Assembly: GCF_011604685.1 (NCBI RefSeq)
Contig: NZ_CP050063.1
Coordinates: 766,501 to 830,500, forward strand
From: Spirosoma aureum
Lineage (GTDB): Bacteria; Bacteroidota; Bacteroidia; Cytophagales; Spirosomataceae
Direction of reading: 5' to 3'
DNA length: 64,000 nt
Each line of letters opens with the position of its first letter. Positions within the stretch are counted from its first letter, which is position 1. Below are positions 25,918 through 34,033 of this stretch, piece after piece. Both the position numbers and the translations under genes were made by a program. The notes beneath the pieces are model-generated. The model was not told the origin of the DNA, did not search any database, and saw only the letters and a program-made list of their open reading frames with translations.

Positions 25918-26640
25918 CTATTGTTTCAGGATATCTTTAACGATGGGCAAAGCGGCTTCGGCCCACTGGCGCATTTGTTTCCCCGAATAATGGAGTCCAT
26001 CGACTGCAAATTGGGTAGTATCGCCAGAAGCCTTACGCGTAAGCGGAGTAACGTCTATATATGAGATGCCTGCCGCTTTGCATTCCTGTTGAGCGATCGC
26101 ATTGAAGGTATCAATCTCGGCAGCAATCTGTTTCTGGTTCCGGCCCCTGGCGAAGGGGCTTTGGCCCCAATCGGGAATCGAAAGCACGACGACATGACCC
26201 GCTTTGCCTCCCGCGAATTTGATTGCCGTTTGCAATAATTCCCGAAACTCAGTCTGATAGCGATTCTGGCTTTGTCCCCGATATTGGTTGTTAACCCCGA
26301 TCAGCAAGGAAACCAGGCCATATATTTTTTGATTACCACTGGCTTTAATGGCATCCTGCAATTCCGCCGTTGTCCAGCCCGTCCGGGCAATAATATCGGG
26401 ATCAGCGATGTCGACGTCATTTTTTCGCAACAATCCGGCCAACTGAACGCTCCAGCGCTCATTGTCAGATACGCTTTCACCAATGGTGTATGAGTCACCG
26501 AGCGACAGGAAAGTATATTTTGATTGAGTTGCGGCAGGGTTCGTGGTCATAACGGAGTTGTCAGATGGCTGAACACAGGCCATGAGCAGAAAAATAGCCG
26601 GGATGCCCCGAAAGATCTGAATGATTAAATGGACGGCCAT
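25918..26640 (-). CDS. SGNH/GDSL hydrolase lipoprotein
   Basis: A 240-residue esterase-type protein. ATG 26640 (MAVHLIIQIFRGIPAIFLLMAC) gives a signal peptide with lipobox LMAC, whereas the upstream start gives no signal. The SGNH blocks are present: block I LSLGDSYTIGES, block III LLIGVNNQYRGQ and block V VDGLHYSGKQM with the catalytic aspartate and histidine. It is probably an acyl-ester hydrolase in the periplasm or outer membrane. It is convergent with the DUF2306-like gene. The exact substrate is unknown. Confidence 0.85.
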   Translation of the reverse strand: MAVHLIIQIFRGIPAIFLLMACVQPSDNSVMTTNPAATQSKYTFLSLGDSYTIGESVSDNERWSVQLAGLLRKNDVDIADPDIIARTGWTTAELQDAIKASGNQKIYGLVSLLIGVNNQYRGQSQNRYQTEFRELLQTAIKFAGGKAGHVVVLSIPDWGQSPFARGRNQKQIAAEIDTFNAIAQQECKAAGISYIDVTPLTRKASGDTTQFAVDGLHYSGKQMRQWAEAALPIVKDILKQ

Positions 26641-26762
26641 GAGTTCACTACCAGTTGAGTGTCTATACCGAATAAACGGTATTATTGGACAACTGGATTT
26701 GTTCGTGATCAGGCCGTTTTCATCACAGAATCCTGCGGGGCTACCCGGCAATCCGGTTCACG

Positions 26763-27840
26763 CTACTCCTGCTCCAGCAGGAACGCTTTAATAAACGGAT
26801 CGATTTCGCCGTCAAGCACGGCTTCCGTATTCGATGTCTGGTAGCCTGTGCGGTGATCTTTCACGCGCCGGTCATCGAGTACATAGGAGCGAATCTGCGA
26901 TCCCCATTCGATCTTCTGCTTCCCGGCTTCTACTTCGGCGCGGGCAGCGTTGCGTTTCTGAACTTCAATCTCATACAGCTTCGATTTAAGCAGGCGCATG
27001 GCTACTTCTTTGTTCTGCAACTGGCTCCGTTCCTGCTGACACTCAATGATCAGACCCGATGGACGGTGGCGCAGCCGAACGGCGGTTTCGACCTTGTTAA
27101 CATTCTGACCACCGGCACCACCCGACCGAAACGTATCCCAGTCGATGTCGGCCGGATTCACCTCAATTTGAATCGTGTCATCGACCAGCGGATAGGCAAA
27201 TACGGAGGCAAACGATGTATGTCGGCGGGCATTGGAGTCGAATGGTGAAATCCGAACCAGCCGGTGTACGCCATTTTCGGACTTCAGAAAGCCATAGGCC
27301 AGCGCACCATCGACTTCGATCGTTGCTGATTTAATGCCAGCGGTATCTCCCTCCTGATAGTCAACCTGTTTCAGGCCATAGCCGTGTTTTTCGGCCCAGC
27401 GCATGTACATTCGATAGAGCATATCAGCCCAGTCCTGGCTTTCGGTACCGCCCGCACCCGCATTGATTTCAAGCACGGCACTGAGTTGATCCTCTTCGTT
27501 GCCGAGCATTTTTTTGAGTTCGAGATCTTCGAGCGTATCCGTTACTTTACGGCCTTCGGCATCGACCTCTTCTTCGGGCACGTCGCCTGCTTCGTAAAAT
27601 TCGAATAACGTTTCGAGATCGCCGAACTGACTATCTAGTTTATCATAGCCGGAAATCCAGCCTTTCAGTCCGCGAACCTGTTTCATTACACCCTCTGCCC
27701 GAGCGGCATCGGTCCAGAACTCAGGCTGGAATGTCTGCTGTTCGAGTTCGGCTAATTGGTCGCGTTTGGTGGCGTAGTCAAAGATACCCCCTCAAGGCCT
27801 CTACTCTGGCCCTCAAGTCGTTCAACTGGTCAGTTGTCAT
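26763..27840 (-). CDS. prfB: Peptide chain release factor 2, with programmed +1 frameshift
   Basis: The reading starts at ATG 27840 and codes [20 protein letters not shown], then meets TGA at 27780-27778. Translation must slip +1 at CTT TGA C (base 27780 skipped) to continue [12 protein letters not shown] through to 26763, giving about 359 residues. The slippery CTT and its upstream AGGGGG are the classic prfB autoregulatory site: low RF2 stalls the TGA and favours the shift. RF2 identity is confirmed by the GGQ catalytic loop in [14 protein letters not shown] near the C-terminal third. RF2 releases peptides at UGA and UAA. This is a healthy gene, not a broken one. Confidence 0.96.
27776..27796 (-). 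promoter_or_regulatory. prfB: prfB programmed frameshift site
   Basis: On the minus strand the order is AGGGGG, TAT, CTT, TGA, C. It has the Shine-Dalgarno-like stimulator three bases before the slippery CTT, then the in-frame UGA read by RF2 itself. The spacing equals the classic arrangement known from E. coli. The stop occurs at codon 21. Confidence 0.95.
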
Positions 27841-27970
27841 GAACTTGTCTTATTGTTAATTGATAGTAAACGTAACGATTGGCTATTGAACTCCAGACAC
27901 TGGATTTTAGATGAAGATTATAGCCAGCTTCCAGCAGCTATTCATCGACATCCAGCATCTGTTGTTTTTT

Positions 27971-27978
27971 GCAAAGAT
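27971..27978 (-). promoter_or_regulatory. Candidate prfB promoter -7 box
   Basis: TATCTTTG fits the Bacteroidota -7 consensus TAnnTTTG. It lies about 130 bases before the prfB start. A matching TTG-type -33 element is not clear. Confidence 0.5.
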
Positions 27979-28303
27979 AGAACAAAAGAAAGTGGGTATG
28001 TGGTTTCGAGGGTTTGCCCGGGAATTCGCTGGCTTTTTGGTAAACTGTGCTGAATAATTCTGGTGGTAGCGCAACCACACCATTACGATTCCAGACACTG
28101 GTCCAACAGACCATTACGACTTCGAATCGTATCTAACAAGCCCTTTAGCCTGTAGTTTGGCGGCAACAGTAGTATAAAGTACAGCCTGGGATCTGAACTT
28201 ATCCGGAACCTTGCAGTATGCAGCAGGAGGGTATCTGCAACTGACTAGTAACTAACTAATAGGATAGCCTCATTCGAGGTATTCCTGTGTCAACTTTTCG
28301 ACC

Positions 28304-28311
28304 TACCTTTG
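28304..28311 (+). promoter_or_regulatory. Candidate lpdA promoter -7 box
   Basis: TACCTTTG fits the Bacteroidota -7 consensus TAnnTTTG and would give a leader of about 100 bases before lpdA. The -33 region is not clean. Confidence 0.5.
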
Positions 28312-28420
28312 CGTTCTCAAAATAAAAAGGGCAGGTGTATTCGGGATTTGTCAACAGTTTCTTCGCTGGCTACTCCTGACTACACCTAACGAATCCTGAC
28401 ATAACTCCAATACACAAAAA

Positions 28421-29821
28421 ATGGCTTCACAGTACGATGTAATCGTTGTGGGTAGCGGGCCGGGCGGTTATGTAGCCGCCATCCGGGCGTCGCAGTTGGG
28501 TATGAAAACGGCCGTCATTGAGCGCGAAAGCCTCGGCGGCATCTGTCTGAACTGGGGCTGTATCCCTACCAAAGCGCTGCTTAAATCAGCGCAGGTTTTT
28601 GAATACATTAAGCACTCTGCCGATTATGGAATTACCATTTCGGGCGAGTCGCAGGCCGATTTTGGGGCTGTTATCAAGCGGAGCCGGGGCGTTGCCGACA
28701 GCATGAGCAAGGGCGTCCAGTTCCTGATGAAGAAAAATAAAATCGACGTGATCAATGGCGTCGGTAAAGTGAAACCAGGCAAGAAAATTGACGTGACCGC
28801 TGCCGATGGCAAAGTTACCGAATATGAAGCCAAGCATATCATCATCGCTACCGGTGGCCGTGCTCGTCAATTGCCTGCCGCCCCATTCGATGGCGTTAAG
28901 ATTATCGAGTATCGGAAAGCAATGTCGCTCGAAAAACGCCCGGACTCGATGCTGGTTATCGGTTCGGGAGCTATTGGCGTTGAGTTTGCTTATGTCTACG
29001 CCAGCATGGGCACCAAAGTCACGATTGTTGAATTCCTGCCCAGCGTAGTACCGGTCGAAGATGAGGATATTTCTAAGGAACTCGCCAAGCAGTACAAGAA
29101 GATGGGCATCGATATTTATACGAAGTCCGAAGTAACGAAGGTCGATACCAGCGGTAAAGGCTGCAAAATATTTGTGAAAACGCCTGACGGCGAAAAAACC
29201 TTCGAGGCAGACGTTGTATTGTCAGCGGCTGGTGTCGTAGCCAATATCGAAAACATTGGCCTCGAAGAAGTTGGTATTACGGTTGATCGGGGCAAGATCG
29301 TCACCGACGACTATTACCGGACCAATGTTGAAGGCTACTATGCGATCGGCGACGTTACGAAAGGCCAGGCGCTGGCACACGTAGCATCCGCAGAGGGCAT
29401 TATCTGTGTAGAAAAAATTGCCGGATTGCCGCACGTTGAGCCATTGAACTACAACAATATTCCTGGCTGTACGTATTGCACACCCGAAATTGCATCGGTT
29501 GGTTATACCGAGAAAGCCGCTCGTGAGGCAGGTTATGAACTGAAAGTCGGGAAATTTCCCTTCACCGCATCGGGTAAGGCCAAAGCCGCCGGTACGCCAG
29601 AGGGTTTTGTAAAGGTGATTTTCGACGCCAAGTATGGTGAGTTTCTGGGAGCGCACTTTATCGGTAACAACGTAACTGAAATGATTGCCGAAGTCGTGGC
29701 TGCCCGCAAGCTGGAAACAACCGCCGAAGAAATTCTGAAGTCGGTTCACCCACACCCAACCATGTCGGAATCCATTAAAGATGCCACGGAAGCCGCATAC
29801 GGCGAAGCGATCCACTTATAG
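28421..29821 (+). CDS. lpdA: Dihydrolipoyl dehydrogenase (E3)
   Basis: A 466-residue flavoprotein disulfide reductase, the E3 subunit of pyruvate or 2-oxoglutarate dehydrogenase complexes and the glycine cleavage system. The FAD motif is VVGSGPGGYVAAIRA near residue 10. The redox-active disulfide is in GGICLNWGCIPTKALLK at residues about 40-56. The NAD motif is VIGSGAIGVEFAYVYASMG near residue 183. YYAIGDVTKGQALAHVASAEG is the second FAD-binding segment and VHPHPTMSE near the C-terminus holds the catalytic His-Glu. Length is standard. The gene stands alone with its own predicted promoter and terminator. Confidence 0.97.
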   Translation: MASQYDVIVVGSGPGGYVAAIRASQLGMKTAVIERESLGGICLNWGCIPTKALLKSAQVFEYIKHSADYGITISGESQADFGAVIKRSRGVADSMSKGVQFLMKKNKIDVINGVGKVKPGKKIDVTAADGKVTEYEAKHIIIATGGRARQLPAAPFDGVKIIEYRKAMSLEKRPDSMLVIGSGAIGVEFAYVYASMGTKVTIVEFLPSVVPVEDEDISKELAKQYKKMGIDIYTKSEVTKVDTSGKGCKIFVKTPDGEKTFEADVVLSAAGVVANIENIGLEEVGITVDRGKIVTDDYYRTNVEGYYAIGDVTKGQALAHVASAEGIICVEKIAGLPHVEPLNYNNIPGCTYCTPEIASVGYTEKAAREAGYELKVGKFPFTASGKAKAAGTPEGFVKVIFDAKYGEFLGAHFIGNNVTEMIAEVVAARKLETTAEEILKSVHPHPTMSESIKDATEAAYGEAIHL

Positions 29822-29885
29822 CAAGGTGCAGCGAGCATAGGGTAAAGACAATACGTCGCTCTGTGCTTCCTGTGCCCGTAATTTT

Positions 29886-29927
29886 CCCCTGTCCTTCGTA
29901 AAAAAGCGTTGGACAGGGGCTTTTTTT
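29886..29927 (+). terminator. Intrinsic terminator of lpdA
   Basis: A perfect 9-bp stem CCCCTGTCC/GGACAGGGG (29886-29894 with 29911-29919), a 16-base loop and then CTTTTTTT. It lies 65 bases past the lpdA stop. Confidence 0.9.
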
Positions 29928-29932
29928 AAGGT

Positions 29933-29940
29933 TAATTTTG
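29933..29940 (+). promoter_or_regulatory. Candidate mutL promoter -7 box
   Basis: TAATTTTG fits TAnnTTTG, placed right after the lpdA terminator and 57 bases before the mutL start. No -33 TTG at the right distance, so weak. Confidence 0.35.
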
Positions 29941-29996
29941 TTGTATCTTGTATAGAGCGGCAAATGACCGCACCGGAGGGTCCTTATCAGTCAGTC

Positions 29997-31976
29997 ATGT
30001 TAAATGTTATTCAGCTACTGCCCGATTCGATTGCAAACCAAATTGCGGCTGGTGAGGTCGTACAACGACCAGCGTCGGTTGTAAAAGAGTTGCTCGAAAA
30101 TTCAGTAGATGCAAAAGCCAAATCCGTGCAGGTAATTGTCCGTGAAGCGGGCAGAAACCTGATTCAGATTGTGGACGATGGCGTAGGCATGACCGAAACA
30201 GATGCCCGGATGAGTTTCGAACGGCACGCAACCTCTAAAATCCGTTCGTCAGACGACCTGTTCCGAATCCGTACGATGGGATTTCGGGGTGAGGCACTGG
30301 CATCGATTGCGGCCGTGGCGCAGGTAGAAATGCGTACCCGTCGGGCAGAAGATGAACTGGGTACGCTGATTCGGATTGAAGGCTCTGATATAAAAGCACA
30401 GGAAGCAATCTCGTGTCTGCCGGGAACAAATCTGCTGATCAAGAATCTCTTCTTCAATGTTCCGGCCCGCCGTAATTTTCTGAAGTCAAACTCGGTCGAG
30501 ATGCGGCACATCATCGATGAGTTTCAACGGGTTGCTCTGGCTAATCCAGAAGTTGGCTTTTCATTATTTCATAACGATCAGGAGATTTATAACCTGCCTG
30601 CCGGAAAACTTAGCCGCCGAATTATTGACATGTTCGGTAAGAGTTACCGCGAGCAGCTAAATTACTGCGAAGAGCAAACGCCTTACGTAACCGTTCGTGG
30701 CTACATCGGCAAACCTGAATCGGCAAAAAAAGCACGTAACGAACAGTTTTTCTTCGTCAACAACCGGTTTATCAAACATAATTACCTACACCATGCAGTG
30801 GTAGGTGCTTACGAAGGCACCTTGCCGGAAGGTAGCCATCCATTCTACGTGTTATTTGTCGATATCGATCCATCCCATATCGACATCAATATTCACCCCA
30901 CAAAAACCGAAATCAAATTCGATGATGAGCGGTCGGTCTATGCGATCATGATGGCGGCTGTTCGAAAAGCAGTTGGCGTCTACAATCTGTCGCCATCACT
31001 TGATTTTGACTCGGATGTTAATTTTCTGTCGGGCGGCCGGTCCGGGGGAAGTCGACCATCACCTTCCGACAGTAAAGCGGATATTCCCCGTCCTATTACG
31101 CCCTCCTGGTCATCGGGCAGTCAATCGGCCGAGCAGAAACCGAAAACGGAACGCGTAACGTTTCGCACTGATTCGCTCGATAAAGCAGCGGGTAGCAGCT
31201 TCGACATGCCCCAAAAGCCCAGTAGTAACAACTGGCAGGCTTTGTTTAAGAGCCTGGAGGAATCGGCTGAATCGAAACCAACAGAACCAGTCGGCGATTG
31301 GCTGGGACCCGCAAAGCCGGTTGAGCCAGCTACTTCCGGTGAGCCTGTCGAAAGCGAGGCTTTGACGCTGGGTAGCCGGGCCAATCAGCTTCAGGATGCA
31401 TCGGCGGTTGTTGAGGACGAAAATATTGTTCAGATTCAGAACCGTTACCTTTTAGCTACGATCAAGTCTGGAGTGATGCTAATTGACCAGCGAAGAGCCT
31501 ATGAGCGCGTGTTGTATGATCAGTTTCATGCTGCACTGACTAAACGAAATGGTGTATCACAGCAATTACTTTTTCCAAAAACAGTTACACTTACACCAGT
31601 AGACTTCCAACTGGCGCTAGATTTGCGTGATGATCTGATTAATCTTGGTTTTCAGTTCGACGAACTAGGACAGAATACCTTTGTGATTCGGGGCGTGCCG
31701 ACACTGACAACCGGAGAAAACGAAGAGGAACTGTTTGCGAATCTCCTGGCTCAGCTTCGCGCCGATACCGGCCGGTTAAAATTAGACCGGGCGGAGTCGA
31801 TGGCGAGGTCGCTGGCCCGGCGGTCGTCTCAGCGGCACATTACCCGATTAAGCCTAACCGAAAGGAAAGCACTTGTCGGTCAATTGTTTGCTTCATCGAA
31901 TCCTAGTTATACACCAACTGGCGAACCGGTTACGACGATATTATCGTTAGATAAAATTGCGGGACTTTTTCGATAA
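29997..31976 (+). CDS. mutL: DNA mismatch repair protein MutL
   Basis: A 659-residue GHKL ATPase. ATG 29997 (MLNVIQLLPDSIANQIAAGEVVQRP) is the family start; an in-frame start at 29964 would add 11 residues of no family match. ATP-binding motifs are KELLENSVDAKAK, VDDGVGMTE and MGFRGEALASIAAV. The middle, residues about 350-470, is a low-complexity linker rich in S, P and E. In the C-terminal domain the endonuclease motif of MutL (DQHA..E....E) reads DQRRAYERVLYD, and the zinc or metal motifs ACHSA and CPHGRP are replaced by ARSLA and YTPTGEP. The protein therefore probably lacks nicking activity. It leads two rhomboid genes, 38 bases away. Confidence 0.95.
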   Translation: MLNVIQLLPDSIANQIAAGEVVQRPASVVKELLENSVDAKAKSVQVIVREAGRNLIQIVDDGVGMTETDARMSFERHATSKIRSSDDLFRIRTMGFRGEALASIAAVAQVEMRTRRAEDELGTLIRIEGSDIKAQEAISCLPGTNLLIKNLFFNVPARRNFLKSNSVEMRHIIDEFQRVALANPEVGFSLFHNDQEIYNLPAGKLSRRIIDMFGKSYREQLNYCEEQTPYVTVRGYIGKPESAKKARNEQFFFVNNRFIKHNYLHHAVVGAYEGTLPEGSHPFYVLFVDIDPSHIDINIHPTKTEIKFDDERSVYAIMMAAVRKAVGVYNLSPSLDFDSDVNFLSGGRSGGSRPSPSDSKADIPRPITPSWSSGSQSAEQKPKTERVTFRTDSLDKAAGSSFDMPQKPSSNNWQALFKSLEESAESKPTEPVGDWLGPAKPVEPATSGEPVESEALTLGSRANQLQDASAVVEDENIVQIQNRYLLATIKSGVMLIDQRRAYERVLYDQFHAALTKRNGVSQQLLFPKTVTLTPVDFQLALDLRDDLINLGFQFDELGQNTFVIRGVPTLTTGENEEELFANLLAQLRADTGRLKLDRAESMARSLARRSSQRHITRLSLTERKALVGQLFASSNPSYTPTGEPVTTILSLDKIAGLFR

Positions 31977-32014
31977 GAAATCAGTTAAAGAAGTAAATTG
32001 TAAAATCTGAAGCG

Positions 32015-32794
32015 ATGTTTTCTTTTACCCCAGTTGTTCGAGTTATACTGATTCTCAACGTATTGGTTTTTTTTGTTACAAATGACAGTGTAATTGAGCA
32101 ATTTGGATTGCATTCGTTTCTGTCTGAGCAGTTTAATCCGATTCAGTTGCTAACCCACATGTTTTTACATGGTGGTTTTGGCCACTTGTTTAGTAATATG
32201 ATTGGGTTAATTGTATTTGGCCCAATGCTTGAACAGTTCTGGGGACCGCGTCGGTTTACGTTCTTTTATTTTTTTACGGGGCTGGGAGCCGCATTTTTGT
32301 TTTCAGGAGTAAACTATTTTGAGATGCAAAGCGTATATGAAACCGTTCAGAATTACCAGCATAGTCCTGGTTTCGACGCGTTTTCAGCGTTTGTAGATCA
32401 ACATGCCAGTTCCTATTATGATCGGTTAGTGCCGTTTATTGATAAATTCAAGAGTTATCCACACGATTCTAAAAATATTCAGGACAGCCTGGCTATTGTG
32501 AACCAGATTTTTACTAATCAGGTCAACGAGCCGATGGTAGGTGCATCGGGCGCGATTTTTGGGGTGATTATGGCATTTGGTTTATTGTTTCCGAACACTC
32601 AGTTATTTTTATTGTTTCCACCTATACCGATTAAAGCAAAGTACCTCGTTATATTTTACGGGGCCTACGAAATCTACTCCGGCGTCTATCGGGCGCAAGC
32701 TGACAACGTAGCCCATTTTGCTCATATTGGCGGCATGTTGTTTGCATTTATATTAGTGAAATACTGGAATTCACAGCGGAAAACTTTTTATTAG
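32015..32794 (+). CDS. Rhomboid-family intramembrane serine protease
   Basis: A 259-residue membrane protein of the rhomboid fold. Conserved parts are HMFLHGGFGHLFSNMIGLIVFGPMLEQ, the nucleophile VGASGAIFGVIMAFG near residue 175-190 and the catalytic histidine in NVAHFAHIGGMLFAF near residue 235. A long hydrophilic insert of about 70 residues (roughly 105-170, including YYDRLVPFIDKFKSYP) sits before the serine helix, unlike the first rhomboid in this window. It follows mutL by 38 bases and is followed by another rhomboid gene after only two bases, so all three are probably one operon. The biological substrate is unknown. Confidence 0.9.
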   Translation: MFSFTPVVRVILILNVLVFFVTNDSVIEQFGLHSFLSEQFNPIQLLTHMFLHGGFGHLFSNMIGLIVFGPMLEQFWGPRRFTFFYFFTGLGAAFLFSGVNYFEMQSVYETVQNYQHSPGFDAFSAFVDQHASSYYDRLVPFIDKFKSYPHDSKNIQDSLAIVNQIFTNQVNEPMVGASGAIFGVIMAFGLLFPNTQLFLLFPPIPIKAKYLVIFYGAYEIYSGVYRAQADNVAHFAHIGGMLFAFILVKYWNSQRKTFY

Positions 32795-32796
32795 TG

Positions 32797-33720
32797 ATGA
32801 GCGGGTTGTTCGATGACTTTCGGAGCGAATTCAGCAAGCCCAACAACACGTTGGTGCAATTGATACTGGTCAATACAGTCGTGTATCTGGCCGTGGTCAC
32901 CTTATATGTAGCGTCGCATTTGCTGAGTGCGACAACTATTTATGGTCTTGTCATTGATAATCTGGCTATTCCGGCCTCGATCAATGGGTTCCTCCATAGG
33001 CCCTGGACGTTGATGACCCATATTTTCGCACATGAAGAGATTTTCCATATTCTTTTCAATATGCTGTTTCTATACTGGTTCGGCCGGTTGATTGACGAAT
33101 ATTTAGGTAGCCGTCGGTTAGTAGGGCTGTACATTATGGGCGGCATTGCTGGTGGGCTGTTTTATCTGGCTATGTATAATCTGGTGCCTTATTTTCAGAA
33201 CCAACTGGCTGGATCACAAATGCTGGGTGCGTCGGCTGCGGCTTTGTCTGTAGCGGTTGGTGCCGCAACTCTACTTCCTAATTACACATTCCATCTGCTT
33301 TTCTTCGGACCTGTCCGGATTAAATATATTGTTTTCTTCTTCGTCGTTTTATCGTTTGCACAATCAGTAGGGCCAAATGCGGGCGGTAATATTGCTCACC
33401 TAGGTGGTGCGTTAATGGGCTTTTTCTACGTGAAACTGCTTCAAAATGGTACCGATCTGGGGCGTCCTATTTACTGGTTGGTCGATGGATGGAGCAATTT
33501 ATTTAAACCAAAACCGGCAGTGAAGGTGTCCTATCGGCAGCGTAGCAGCGCCAGTGCGCAGGGAAGCGTTTATGCATCGACCAGCACATCGGCAACAGCT
33601 ATTTCAACACCCGATCAGGATGAAGTAGATATGATCCTGGATAAAATTTCTCGTTCAGGTTACGAAAGCCTAACCCGTGAAGAGAAACAAAAGCTTTTCA
33701 GAGCCAGCCAGCGGAATTAG
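32797..33720 (+). CDS. Rhomboid-family protein with C-terminal DUF6576-like tail
   Basis: A 307-residue protein; ATG 32797 begins two bases after the preceding stop. It has the rhomboid core (MTHIFAHEEIFHILFNMLFLYWFGRLIDEY) and an active-site motif LGASAAALSVAV in which GxSG is changed to GxSA, with the histidine in NIAHLGGALMGFF. The serine and histidine remain, so activity is possible. After the membrane part is a cytoplasmic linker (SSASAQGSVYASTSTSATA) and a short helix-rich end, DEVDMILDKISRSGYESLTREEKQKLF split by a conserved leucine pattern, known as DUF6576. It is the second of a tandem pair and the third rhomboid of the window. Confidence 0.88.
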   Translation: MSGLFDDFRSEFSKPNNTLVQLILVNTVVYLAVVTLYVASHLLSATTIYGLVIDNLAIPASINGFLHRPWTLMTHIFAHEEIFHILFNMLFLYWFGRLIDEYLGSRRLVGLYIMGGIAGGLFYLAMYNLVPYFQNQLAGSQMLGASAAALSVAVGAATLLPNYTFHLLFFGPVRIKYIVFFFVVLSFAQSVGPNAGGNIAHLGGALMGFFYVKLLQNGTDLGRPIYWLVDGWSNLFKPKPAVKVSYRQRSSASAQGSVYASTSTSATAISTPDQDEVDMILDKISRSGYESLTREEKQKLFRASQRN

Positions 33721-34033
33721 TTTCCCGGTTACTAAATTTTAGCCTATTCTAACCGCTAAGTGCGCCTAAATTAAAAGCTGTACGTTAAGATTCAGTTTAT
33801 GATTTAATGAATATAGTTTAGGTTAAAAGATAGCTGCCAGCACACATAAATCTTTTCAAAATCTAAGCTCCCACCGTCTGCGTATATGTTCAGACGACCG
33901 GGGGCTTAGATTATTTATAAATCTAATAAAAATAAATTACCTTCGCTCCCTGAATTACCGGGTCAACCGCCGAAGGAAACATTGCATTCTATACGTTTGT
34001 TATTGTGATACAGACGCTTTTCTGCTACCTACC
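33721..34033. other. Non-coding region between rhomboid operon and dxs
   Basis: About 313 bases without a gene. It holds one large imperfect inverted repeat (33860-33912) and a near-consensus -7 box TACCTTCG at 33938-33945 that may serve dxs. The stretch 33721-33840 shows nothing else I can support. Confidence 0.5.
33860..33912. terminator. Imperfect inverted repeat, probable terminator
   Basis: Arms AATCTAAGC at both ends pair perfectly, with an inner part (CCACCGTCTG against CAGACGACCGG) pairing with a few mismatches and a 10-base loop. It begins 140 bases after the last rhomboid stop. The T-rich tail on the plus strand is short, so it could equally be a leader hairpin of dxs. Confidence 0.5.

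Larger units (their letters stand above)
27841..28420. other. Divergent non-coding region between prfB and lpdA
   Basis: 580 bases with no convincing gene in either direction. It holds two candidate -7 boxes: TATCTTTG on the minus strand at 27978-27971 for prfB, and TACCTTTG on the plus strand at 28304-28311 for lpdA. The middle, roughly 28060-28280, shows no hairpin, repeat or coding bias that I can support. Confidence 0.6.

Noticed and set aside
27778..27780. In-frame stop in prfB as evidence of a pseudogene
   Set aside because: It is the known programmed +1 frameshift with the AGGGGG stimulator and CTT slippery codon.
29222..29815. 197-codon open frame antisense to lpdA
   Set aside because: Fully inside a well-conserved enzyme gene, no family features, composition of a codon-mirror shadow.
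33860..33912. Possible thiamine (TPP) riboswitch before dxs
   Set aside because: Dxs uses thiamine diphosphate, but the THI-box conserved CTGAGA and ACCTGATCTGG segments are absent; only a plain hairpin is seen.
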